DNA of 38,551 bases from Bacillus timonensis (GTDB lineage Bacteria; Bacillota; Bacilli; Bacillales; Bacillaceae_L). This document shows positions 32,256 through 38,551 of the stretch, piece by piece (position 1 is the first letter of the stretch; every line of letters starts with the position of its first letter). Below the pieces are notes generated by a model. That model saw nothing but the letters and a program-made list of their open reading frames with translations. It ran no database searches and was not told where the DNA came from. Both the position numbers and the translations under genes were made by a program. The stretch covers positions 1 to 38,551 of the forward strand of contig NZ_SLUB01000041.1 in assembly GCF_004799755.1 (NCBI RefSeq). The letters are read 5' to 3'.

Positions 32256-32290
32256 TAAAAAACCCTCTTCTTAAAAATAAGAAGAGGGTT
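32256..32290 (-). terminator. SAM riboswitch intrinsic terminator
   Basis: AACCCTCTTCTT and AAGAAGAGGGTT form a 12-bp stem followed by a run of six T on the minus strand. The 5' arm CTCTTCTTAT is complementary to ATAAGAAGAG at the end of the aptamer, giving the alternative antiterminator. Confidence 0.93.
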
Positions 32291-32311
32291 GAAAAGACAA
32301 ATAAAAATGCC

Positions 32312-32418
32312 GCTCTTCTTATCTTCAAGCTTCTTGCTACTGGAATTGGCACAGTACTTTAACTAGTCTGTTGCCGAGGCTTCAAAGGGCCAGTCCCTCC
32401 ACCTCTCTGGATAAGAAA
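32312..32418 (-). promoter_or_regulatory. SAM-I (S-box) riboswitch aptamer
   Basis: On the minus strand the transcript reads CTTATCCAGAGAGGTGGAGG, then GACTGGCCC, a GAAGCC...CGGCAAC junction, GTGCCAATTCC, and closes with AGATAAGAAGAG. This is the full S-box pattern of P1-P4. With SAM bound, P1 forms and the terminator downstream ends transcription; without SAM, the P1 3' strand invades the terminator. It therefore turns on the cyclase and MetE-like genes when SAM is low. Confidence 0.97.
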
Positions 32419-32444
32419 AATTTGAAATATGTAATTATGATTTA

Positions 32445-32472
32445 ACTTTACCTCAAAAAAATAAATTGTCAA
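32445..32472 (-). promoter_or_regulatory. sigma-A promoter of the S-box operon
   Basis: On the minus strand a perfect TTGACA (32472-32467) is followed 16 bp later by TAAAGT (32450-32445). Transcription would begin near 32438, just before the aptamer. Confidence 0.75.
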
Positions 32473-32509
32473 CACATAATTTTCAATCAAATCAAAATGT
32501 TGAAAACCC

Positions 32510-32536
32510 GGGACGAGGAACCTGTCCCTCTGTCCC
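32510..32536 (-). repeat. 27-bp GGGAC palindromic unit
   Basis: A full copy in minus orientation, abutting the 3' end of the ClC gene and upstream of the S-box promoter. Confidence 0.9.
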
Positions 32537-32538
32537 AA

Positions 32539-33903
32539 CTATTTTATTTTCGAATATCGGTGTTTCTTTCGGTGTTGGATTCGCCTAATTTTTCTTAATA
32601 GCCCATAGGAAATGTGAATATCCTCTTTTTCTAACGAAATATTTGGACGTAGAGTCATCCAAATGGATTTCGAGTATGCAACTAATTGCTCTGGGTACAC
32701 ACTTCGGTGGCCAATAATAATAAAGGCGGTTAAACAGGAAGCAGCAACATAGATTCCGATATTCATTCCGAACAGCTCAATTCCCATAAAAATAGCGGCA
32801 AACGGTGTGTTCGATGCAGAAGCTACTACTGCAACCATACCGACAGCGGCGCCAATGATTGGGTCCACATGTAAGAAGTTTGCAAAAACATTACCTGCTA
32901 ATGCACCAATTACGAACTGCGGAGTAACAATTCCTCCGTAAAATCCTGAACCCAACGTGATGGCAACTAATACTATTTTCCAAAAGAAACTTACATATGG
33001 AACCTGTTCCCCATTCAATGCACTCTCCATGATTGGTAGACTAAGTCCTAAATAGTCTGTTGGGATCCAAATGATTAATAACGCAACAATGATCCCACCC
33101 ATGAAAGGCATAAGAGGTGGCCAAATACGGTATCTTAATTGAATAAGGCGAAACAGTAATCGACTTTGTTCAAAAAACTCAATAAAAAGCCATGCAACAA
33201 AGCCACAAAGAATTCCAATAATGATAATTTTAATAAAGAAAATCTCGGAAAAATTCACGGCTGATGTCATGGGGAAATAAGAATACTCGATGCCCCATAG
33301 TTTACTAATTTCAAAGGAAACAATCCCCGCAATAAAAGAAGGAAGTATAATATCCTGACGTATTCGACCAATCGTTAAAACCTCAACTCCATAAATTGCT
33401 CCAGCAATGGGAGTCCCGAATACACTGGCAAATCCAGCGCTTACCCCACATGCAACAATTCGTTTCTGCAGTTCAGGATTTAACCGAAATACACTTCCAA
33501 GTAGCGAAGCGATTGTTCCACCAATATGGGAACATGGACCTTCCTTTCCGGCTGAACCGCCCGATGCTAGAGTAACAATAGCCGCAAGCGGCTTAATCGG
33601 TAAAGTCCTGTATGGCATCTTACCTGACTGTTCATGTACCGCAGCAATGGTTGAATCCTTCAAATCCGTTTGGTGAGGGTACCCATAATATAAGATTAAA
33701 CCATTTATGATTCCGCCAAGTGGCAAGAGAATCATTTGTATATACAGTGGTATATTTGCAGTTTGATCCAATGAAAAGTGCAAAGCTACTAAAAATAAAC
33801 TTGTCCCCGTTCCAACAATACCACCTGTAATGGTAGCCAATACCAACCAGCGACTAAGCGTTGCCACCATAACCACTGGTTCAATATATTTTATGCGACG
33901 CAC
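32539..33903 (-). CDS. ClC-family chloride channel/transporter
   Basis: A 454-residue ClC protein. The selectivity motif GGSAGKEGP carries the gating Glu (E121), and GFYGGIVTPQFVIGALAGN is the later conserved loop. About ten or more membrane helices are visible and there is no C-terminal CBS pair, so it is a short prokaryotic type. It may be a Cl-/H+ exchanger. No fluoride riboswitch is seen upstream, so a fluoride role is not supported. The start is GTG 33903, nine bases after AGGAAG. Confidence 0.94.
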   Translation of the reverse strand: MRRIKYIEPVVMVATLSRWLVLATITGGIVGTGTSLFLVALHFSLDQTANIPLYIQMILLPLGGIINGLILYYGYPHQTDLKDSTIAAVHEQSGKMPYRTLPIKPLAAIVTLASGGSAGKEGPCSHIGGTIASLLGSVFRLNPELQKRIVACGVSAGFASVFGTPIAGAIYGVEVLTIGRIRQDIILPSFIAGIVSFEISKLWGIEYSYFPMTSAVNFSEIFFIKIIIIGILCGFVAWLFIEFFEQSRLLFRLIQLRYRIWPPLMPFMGGIIVALLIIWIPTDYLGLSLPIMESALNGEQVPYVSFFWKIVLVAITLGSGFYGGIVTPQFVIGALAGNVFANFLHVDPIIGAAVGMVAVVASASNTPFAAIFMGIELFGMNIGIYVAASCLTAFIIIGHRSVYPEQLVAYSKSIWMTLRPNISLEKEDIHISYGLLRKIRRIQHRKKHRYSKIK

Positions 33904-33935
33904 ATAAGGTCACTTCCTAAAAACAGTCTCCACGC

Positions 33936-33960
33936 AAAAAAGATCACTAAAAGTGATCCC
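33936..33960 (-). terminator. terminator of the DMT transporter gene
   Basis: GATCACT and AGTGATC form a hairpin followed by TTTTTT on the minus strand, 70 bp past the DMT stop and ahead of the ClC gene. Confidence 0.75.
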
Positions 33961-34029
33961 TTTACTATTTTAATATAGATAAAAGCAACTGTCACACCCT
34001 AATTTTACCGATTGATTCGAAACATGACA

Positions 34030-34908
34030 TCATGATTTGGGTACCTTTTTCCAATTCATCTCACTGATAAAAGTAGACCCTAATATTAGGATTCCCCCTA
34101 CCATTTGGACCACATTCATACTTTCTTTCAATATGATAGCCGCCATGATCACGGCAGAAATGGGATCGATATAGCTTAAAACAGCGATTGTTTGTCCCTT
34201 TAATTTTTTTAACACTGAAAAATAGAGAAGGTACGCGACCCCAGTATGCACAATTCCCACAATTACTAACAGACTGATAGATTGAAGGTCCAAATCTGAG
34301 TAATTCAAATTTTGCGTTCCTAAGACATATGGAAACAAGACAATTGAAGCCGTCAAAAGCTGCATAATAGTAGTCTCAAAATCTGATAGGTCTTTAATAA
34401 ACTTATTAAGGAGAATCATAGTTGTGTAGAAAGCGGCAGCCAATAGTCCATACATGATACCAACAGAATGGTTATAAGCCCCTACAGCTGCTTCCCCGCC
34501 TGGATTAACAACCAAAAGGAAGCCTATAAATGCAAGTGTAATACCTAGCACCTTCATCCACGTCCACTTTTCCTTAAGTATAAAAGGTGCCAAAATCATC
34601 ACAAACACCGGGGCAAAATAATAACTAAGAGTGGCGTTCGCAATCGTTGTATAACGATAAGACTCGAATAAAAAAATCCAATTAAAACCCAATGCTGCCC
34701 CCGATAATAGGAGTAAGACTAGATTCCTCTTTGATGTTTTGAATGAAAACTTCTGCTTGACTAGAAAACTAGCACCAAGTAAAAATAAACTACCTACTGC
34801 TCCCCTGAACAAAGCAATTTCGCTAGAGGACAGATTAATATTCTTCACAAACAAACCAATGCTACCAAAAATCAACATCACAATAATAAAAATAAACTTT
34901 GCCTTCAT
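34030..34908 (-). CDS. EamA/DMT-superfamily transporter
   Basis: A 292-residue protein of about ten membrane segments in two EamA repeats, each with the usual LFRG or SYIDPISAVIMA-type segment. Members export metabolites or amino acids; the cargo cannot be read. ATG 34908 is chosen because AGGAGAAGG is 4-6 bases upstream. The open frame continues 58 codons upstream through the 27-bp repeat pair, which is not coding. Confidence 0.9.
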   Translation of the reverse strand: MKAKFIFIIVMLIFGSIGLFVKNINLSSSEIALFRGAVGSLFLLGASFLVKQKFSFKTSKRNLVLLLLSGAALGFNWIFLFESYRYTTIANATLSYYFAPVFVMILAPFILKEKWTWMKVLGITLAFIGFLLVVNPGGEAAVGAYNHSVGIMYGLLAAAFYTTMILLNKFIKDLSDFETTIMQLLTASIVLFPYVLGTQNLNYSDLDLQSISLLVIVGIVHTGVAYLLYFSVLKKLKGQTIAVLSYIDPISAVIMAAIILKESMNVVQMVGGILILGSTFISEMNWKKVPKS

Positions 34909-34923
34909 AATCCTTCTCCTAGT

Positions 34924-34984
34924 GGGACATGGGGACAGGTTCATTGTCCCAAAATTTGGGACAGTGAACCTGTCCCTCTGTCCC
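34924..34984. repeat. inverted pair of 27-bp GGGAC units
   Basis: A plus copy at 34924-34950 and a minus copy at 34958-34984 are separated by 7 bp. They lie in the divergent gap between the DMT and DUF3189 genes, 16 bp from the DMT start. The two arms are close to perfect mirror images. Confidence 0.95.
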
Positions 34985-35083
34985 ATTTTAATGCAAACAA
35001 AAGAAGACCTCAACTTCAAGCAAATCGCATTAGCTTGTAATTTTTTGGAGATAATAAAGCAGAATAGGATAAGGAGGGCCAAA

Positions 35084-35590
35084 ATGATTTACATCTATGA
35101 TGATTATGCTGGTACACATAGTACAGCATTAGCGGCAGCCTATCACTTAAATAAACTACCTACTGACAGGAAACTAACAAAAGAAGAAATTTTAAATGTA
35201 GATTATTTTAATAAACTAACTAAGAAAGATTTCGGAAAAATGGTCTTCCACGGGATTGATGAGGATGGTCATCCTGTCTATTCGATTGGGCGTAAAAGGA
35301 GTAAGTTAGTTGTCCCCGCTCTTAAGCAACTGAGTACAATCCTGCAAGAAAGATACGGACAGGAAGAAAAAATCATTTTCTCCAATACATCCCCAACCGT
35401 TCCGTTTGCCATGACAATGGGTGGCTTTTTCTCAAGAGGCATTCATATAGATTTCATCGGTGTTCCTCTTCTTGTGCTAGGTGCCAAGCAAGCCTGTGGT
35501 ACGATTCAACACTTGGTTGAACATACAAAGCAAACAGCCAAGTCCTCGACTAAGGAAATTGTGGTAGTAGATAATAAAAATTTCAAATAA
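35084..35590 (+). CDS. DUF3189 family protein
   Basis: A 168-residue soluble protein matching DUF3189: MIYIYDDYAGTHSTALAAAY at the start, the MVFHGIDEDGHPVYSIG block in the middle and the IDFIGVPLLVLGAKQACGTI segment near the end. The family is found in spore-forming Firmicutes; function is unknown. The ATG follows AAGGAGGG. The upstream frame is open but overlaps the DMT gene and a repeat, so it is not used. Confidence 0.88.
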   Translation: MIYIYDDYAGTHSTALAAAYHLNKLPTDRKLTKEEILNVDYFNKLTKKDFGKMVFHGIDEDGHPVYSIGRKRSKLVVPALKQLSTILQERYGQEEKIIFSNTSPTVPFAMTMGGFFSRGIHIDFIGVPLLVLGAKQACGTIQHLVEHTKQTAKSSTKEIVVVDNKNFK

Positions 35591-35593
35591 AAA

Positions 35594-35629
35594 ACACTCA
35601 CAAAGGCTTTAAATAGCCATTGTGAGTGT
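35594..35629. terminator. bidirectional terminator, DUF3189/AbgT
   Basis: ACACTCACAA and TTGTGAGTGT form a 10-bp stem with GGCT/AGCC inside. On the minus strand TTTTTTATTTG follows, making it strong for the AbgT-M20 operon; it may also end the DUF3189 gene. Confidence 0.87.
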
Positions 35630-35681
35630 CCTAATTCAGACAATGTCAAGCCGATTTCATGCGTTTAAATCCTAGGCCTCT

Positions 35682-37208
35682 TTAAAAATGAATGGGACCT
35701 TGTGGACCAACTGGAACACCGATTAAGTACCAAACCACAGCAATTATGATCCAGAATATACCGAAGAATACTGTGTAAGGAAATAGCGCAGATATCAATG
35801 TTCCTAGCCCGATATTTTTATCGTATTTCTTCGCAAAAGATAATAGGAGTACTAAATATGGGAGCATCGGTGTAATTGGATTTGTAATTGAATCTCCAAC
35901 TCGATAAATCGCTTGGGTAAAGGCTGGATGGTAATCCAAATACATAAACATTGGCACGAAGATTGGAGCAAGAATTGCCCATTTTGCAGACGCACTGCCA
36001 ATTAGTAAATTTACAAATGCAACAAATAGAATGAACATAATGATTAAAGGAACACCTGTTATTCCAATATCATTTAGGAAATTAGCTCCTTTTATCGCAA
36101 TGATAGGACCTAGATTACTCGCACTGAAGAATGAAAGTAATTGTGCAGCAAAGAACACTAAAACAATGTAAGGTCCCATCGTACTCATAGACTTTCCTAG
36201 CATCTCTCCAAAATCTTTTGAACTAGTAATCGTTTTAGCACCAAGTCCATAAAAAAATCCAGGAATAAAAAAGAAGATTGTTAGGATTGGGACGATCCCT
36301 GAAATCAATGGAGACCCATCAATAATCGAACCAGTTTCTGAGTTTCGTAAAATGCCGTTCTCAGGTATAATAAGCGCCAATAAGACGATTAAAAATAACG
36401 CCGTAGAAATTCCTGCCCATTTTAGACCGCGATTCTCTTCTATTGAGATTTTTTCAATAGCTTCTATTTCACCTGTATATTGCCCAAATCGCGGAATAGT
36501 AAATTTATGTGTAACCCATAAAGAAACAAATAAAAGGATAACGGCCGATACCACTATAAAATAATAGTTCATTGCCGGATTCGCTACATAATTTGGGTCT
36601 ACTGTTTGAGCAGCTGGACCGGTGAAGCCAGCAACAAGTGTATCGGACATCCCGATAATAAAGTTCGCTGCAAACGCTCCTAGCGTGGAGGCATAGGCCA
36701 TAACTAGACCTACAAGTGGATGATAACCAAAAGCCATTACGACACTAGCGGCTAGTGGCGGCAAGACGATTGGACCAGCATCACCGGCTGCATTCCCAAC
36801 AATTGCAATTAATATAATGATAGGAATAATTAGCTTTTTAGGAGTTGTTAAGACAGCACGCTTCATAATGGTTGAGAAGAAACCACTATTTTCCGCCATT
36901 CCAATCCCGAGCATCATAACAAGAACCATACCAAGTGGAGCAAATGAGGTAAAGTTCGTCACTGAATTTAATAGAATAGAAACTAGACCATCCCCAGTTA
37001 AGAGATTAGTTGCCACTACCTCTTCCCCTGTAATGGGATGTGTTACGGATACATGGAATAATGATGTGATATAGGATGAAATCAAGGTAATAACACAAAG
37101 AATAATAAATAATACAATTGGATCTGGTAGCTTATTCCCTGCGTACTCAATTGAATCTAGCATTCGATTAAAAAATGTTTTATTCCTTTTCATCGTTGTT
37201 TGAGACAT
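35682..37208 (-). CDS. AbgT-family transporter
   Basis: A 508-residue membrane protein of the AbgT family, known for p-aminobenzoyl-glutamate uptake (E. coli AbgT) and, in MtrF/YdaH, drug or sulfonamide export. Family marks are the KLPDPIVLFIILC start, the GNAAGDAGPIVLPPLAASV block, AYASTLGAFAANFIIGMSDT, and the late NPITPMLPYLVLLLSFAKKY segment. About 11-13 membrane segments. The ATG follows AAGGGAG. It lies 21 bp downstream of the M20 gene in one operon, the usual Abg pairing; uptake is therefore favoured over efflux by context. Confidence 0.93.
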   Translation of the reverse strand: MSQTTMKRNKTFFNRMLDSIEYAGNKLPDPIVLFIILCVITLISSYITSLFHVSVTHPITGEEVVATNLLTGDGLVSILLNSVTNFTSFAPLGMVLVMMLGIGMAENSGFFSTIMKRAVLTTPKKLIIPIIILIAIVGNAAGDAGPIVLPPLAASVVMAFGYHPLVGLVMAYASTLGAFAANFIIGMSDTLVAGFTGPAAQTVDPNYVANPAMNYYFIVVSAVILLFVSLWVTHKFTIPRFGQYTGEIEAIEKISIEENRGLKWAGISTALFLIVLLALIIPENGILRNSETGSIIDGSPLISGIVPILTIFFFIPGFFYGLGAKTITSSKDFGEMLGKSMSTMGPYIVLVFFAAQLLSFFSASNLGPIIAIKGANFLNDIGITGVPLIIMFILFVAFVNLLIGSASAKWAILAPIFVPMFMYLDYHPAFTQAIYRVGDSITNPITPMLPYLVLLLSFAKKYDKNIGLGTLISALFPYTVFFGIFWIIIAVVWYLIGVPVGPQGPIHF

Positions 37209-37229
37209 AAATAACTCCCTTCAAAAAAT

Positions 37230-38408
37230 TTAATTATTGTTGGTTAAAGTTAGTGCTGTAAAGACATGGAATCGCAGTCCATCTTTTAACGCTTGTTCAT
37301 TAAAATCAAATTTCGGATGATGGTGTGGAAATGTGAGACCTTTCTCTTCGTTTGCTGCACCTATAATGACAAAACAACCTGGTTTTTCATCACTGAATGC
37401 TGAAAAATCTTCCCCACCAAGCAGAGGATCAATCCACTCTATTGTTCGATCTGGTAAAAAATCTTCTAGCACTTGGACAACTTGACCTGTCACGTTCTTG
37501 TCATTCATTACAGAACTATAGCCATACGTATAGTTGACCTTTACTTCAACGCCGTTTGCTTTCGCAATGCCTTCAGCAACTTCAATGATTCGATTTTTAA
37601 CACGTTCACGCACATCATGACTCAACGTACGAACGGATCCTCCAATTTCAACGGTATCTGGAATGACATTCAACGCCAACCCACCTGCTTGGAATTTAGT
37701 CACAGATACGACGCTTGGTTCTAACGGATCAATGGAACGTGAAACAATGTGATTAAGGCCTGTAACCATTTGTGCACCAGCTGCAAGTGGGTCAATTGTT
37801 AAGTGAGGTGTGGAGGCATGTCCGCCTTTTCCTTGAACAGTGATCTCAAATATATCACTTGCCGCAGTTAGAGCCCCGTAGCGGATATTTATTGTTCCGA
37901 ATGGAACCGTCGAGAATAAATGAACACCGACAACTTCATCAACCCCATCAAGAACTCCAGCCGCAACCATTTCTTGTGCGCCACCAGGTGGCAGTTCTTC
38001 TGCATGTTGAAAAATAAAGAGGATTTCACCAGTTAAATCCTCTTTATGTGCTGTTAAAATCTTAGCCGCACCTAGTAACATGGACGTATGACCATCATGT
38101 CCACATGCATGCATCACACCATCGGTTGTTGATGCAAATGGTAGCCCGGTTTCTTCTTTAATCGGCAATGCATCCATATCAGCACGAAGAGCAATAACTT
38201 TTCCTGGCTTAGTTCCCTTTAAGCGTGCTACTACACTTGTTTTTGTTGGACGTGATAATTCCAAACCACCAAAGCTTTCAAGAAGGTCATATACAAAATT
38301 AGATGTGTGGTCCTCTTGAAAAGAGAGTTCTGGATGTTGATGTAAGAATCGACGCCATTCGATTACCTCTTGATAAACACGATCTATTTGTAGAAGAATA
38401 TCATTCAT
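37230..38408 (-). CDS. M20-family amidohydrolase (AbgB/N-acyl-amino-acid hydrolase-like)
   Basis: A 392-residue di-metal peptidase of the M20D group. Metal ligands are in the MHACGHDGHTSMLLG segment, the HAEELPPGGAQEM block, a His after VDEVVGVHLF, and a late His in the FPHHHPKFDF segment. A dimerisation domain lies at about 185-300. Such enzymes split N-acyl or aminobenzoyl amino acids. ATG 38408 or TTG 38414 could be the start (GAGG is 5 bases before the TTG). Next to AbgT it probably cleaves an imported aminoacyl conjugate, for example p-aminobenzoyl-glutamate. Confidence 0.92.
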   Translation of the reverse strand: MNDILLQIDRVYQEVIEWRRFLHQHPELSFQEDHTSNFVYDLLESFGGLELSRPTKTSVVARLKGTKPGKVIALRADMDALPIKEETGLPFASTTDGVMHACGHDGHTSMLLGAAKILTAHKEDLTGEILFIFQHAEELPPGGAQEMVAAGVLDGVDEVVGVHLFSTVPFGTINIRYGALTAASDIFEITVQGKGGHASTPHLTIDPLAAGAQMVTGLNHIVSRSIDPLEPSVVSVTKFQAGGLALNVIPDTVEIGGSVRTLSHDVRERVKNRIIEVAEGIAKANGVEVKVNYTYGYSSVMNDKNVTGQVVQVLEDFLPDRTIEWIDPLLGGEDFSAFSDEKPGCFVIIGAANEEKGLTFPHHHPKFDFNEQALKDGLRFHVFTALTLTNNN

Positions 38409-38493
38409 TTTCAAAGTAGCCTCTCCCTTATCGATTTTTATTGTTGATTAATCAGTTAAAAAGTAAATCACATAAACACTTTAACACGTTAAT

Positions 38494-38522
38494 ATGATAT
38501 ATAAATTAAGAGAATATTTCAA
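38494..38522 (-). promoter_or_regulatory. sigma-A promoter of the M20-abgT operon
   Basis: On the minus strand TTGAAA (38522-38517) and TATCAT (38499-38494) are 17 bp apart, each 5 of 6 to consensus. A small inverted repeat, TTAAC-AC-GTTAA (38481-38492), lies at the expected start site and may be an operator. Confidence 0.7.
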
Positions 38523-38532
38523 TGGAAAATTA

Positions 38533-38551
38533 CTGTCTCTTATACACATCT
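38533..38551 (-). other. Tn5/Nextera mosaic end (library adapter)
   Basis: The last 19 bases, CTGTCTCTTATACACATCT, are the reverse complement of the first 19. They are adapter sequence and should be trimmed. Confidence 0.97.

Noticed and set aside
33904-34029. A fluoride riboswitch before the ClC gene
   Set aside because: The gap holds a terminator for the upstream gene and a short leader, with no crcB-motif elements.
15931-34984. The GGGAC repeats as a CRISPR array
   Set aside because: The copies are far apart, in both orientations, without regular spacers, and no cas gene is present.
34909-35082. N-terminal extension of the DMT transporter
   Set aside because: The 58 extra codons run through an inverted repeat pair and lack a ribosome site; the ATG at 34908 has one.
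34739-35083. N-terminal extension of the DUF3189 protein
   Set aside because: It lies antisense to the DMT gene and over the repeat pair; the family length and AAGGAGGG support the ATG at 35084.
1-38551. Prophage or insertion-sequence genes
   Set aside because: No transposase, integrase or phage structural gene was recognised in any frame; the only mobile-type signals are the short repeats and the tRNA fragment.

Overview
The window is chromosomal DNA from an endospore-forming, low-GC member of the Bacillaceae. The evidence is the sporulation genes (prkA, yhbH, splA, splB), strong AGGAGG-type ribosome sites, a sigma-A/S-box style of regulation, and a block (queG, yhbB, trmL, then prkA and yhbH) that keeps the Bacillus subtilis yhbA-yhbH order. 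The genus cannot be fixed by eye. Both ends carry the 19-bp Tn5/Nextera mosaic end, so the outermost bases are library adapter and not genome.

Layout. (1) 0.2-7.8 kb, conserved core on the minus strand: yhbH, prkA, a small membrane peptide on the plus strand, a long Bacillus-type intergenic repeat, trmL, yhbB, queG, then a B3/B4-domain gene on the plus strand. (2) 7.8-8.1 kb: a tRNA-Gly(UCC) unit with its own promoter and terminator and, upstream, a stray 32-bp copy of the tRNA 5' half. (3) 8.4-12.7 kb: a SulP anion transporter with its ArsR repressor, a DUF6241 protein, a polytopic membrane protein and a nucleoside deaminase. (4) 12.7-15.9 kb, minus-strand operon: membrane-anchored unknown protein, macro-domain/HTH fusion, VWA protein and an AAC(6')-like acetyltransferase. 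(5) 16.0-20.5 kb, UV-damage repair: two tandem uvsE paralogues and splA-splB, with a YugN-like gene, a small basic protein and a CMD-family protein. (6) 20.6-25.3 kb: a DUF2383 protein, a flavin reductase/LLM monooxygenase pair, a decayed amidohydrolase end, a C45-type hydrolase, DUF378 and TetR genes. (7) 25.5-28.0 kb, plus strand: an SpxH/YjbH-like DsbA-family protein, a sigma factor and a ClpP paralogue. (8) 28.1-32.5 kb, minus strand: a SAM (S-box) riboswitch followed by a cyclase-family hydrolase, a MetE-like methyltransferase, an SDR and an NhaC-type antiporter. (9) 32.5-38.4 kb: a ClC channel, a DMT transporter, a DUF3189 protein, and an AbgT transporter with an M20 amidohydrolase.

The most striking structure is a dispersed family of 27-bp palindromic units: GGGAC, 3 variable bases, GGGACAGGT, a variable base, C, 3 mostly variable bases, GTCCC. 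There are 15 full copies plus degenerate ones, all intergenic or at gene ends and all between 14.9 and 35.0 kb. Three loci are inverted pairs. They resemble REP/BIME elements; no transposase is present here. The most promising candidates for undescribed systems are the macro-HTH/VWA operon and the SpxH-like/sigma/ClpP2 cluster.
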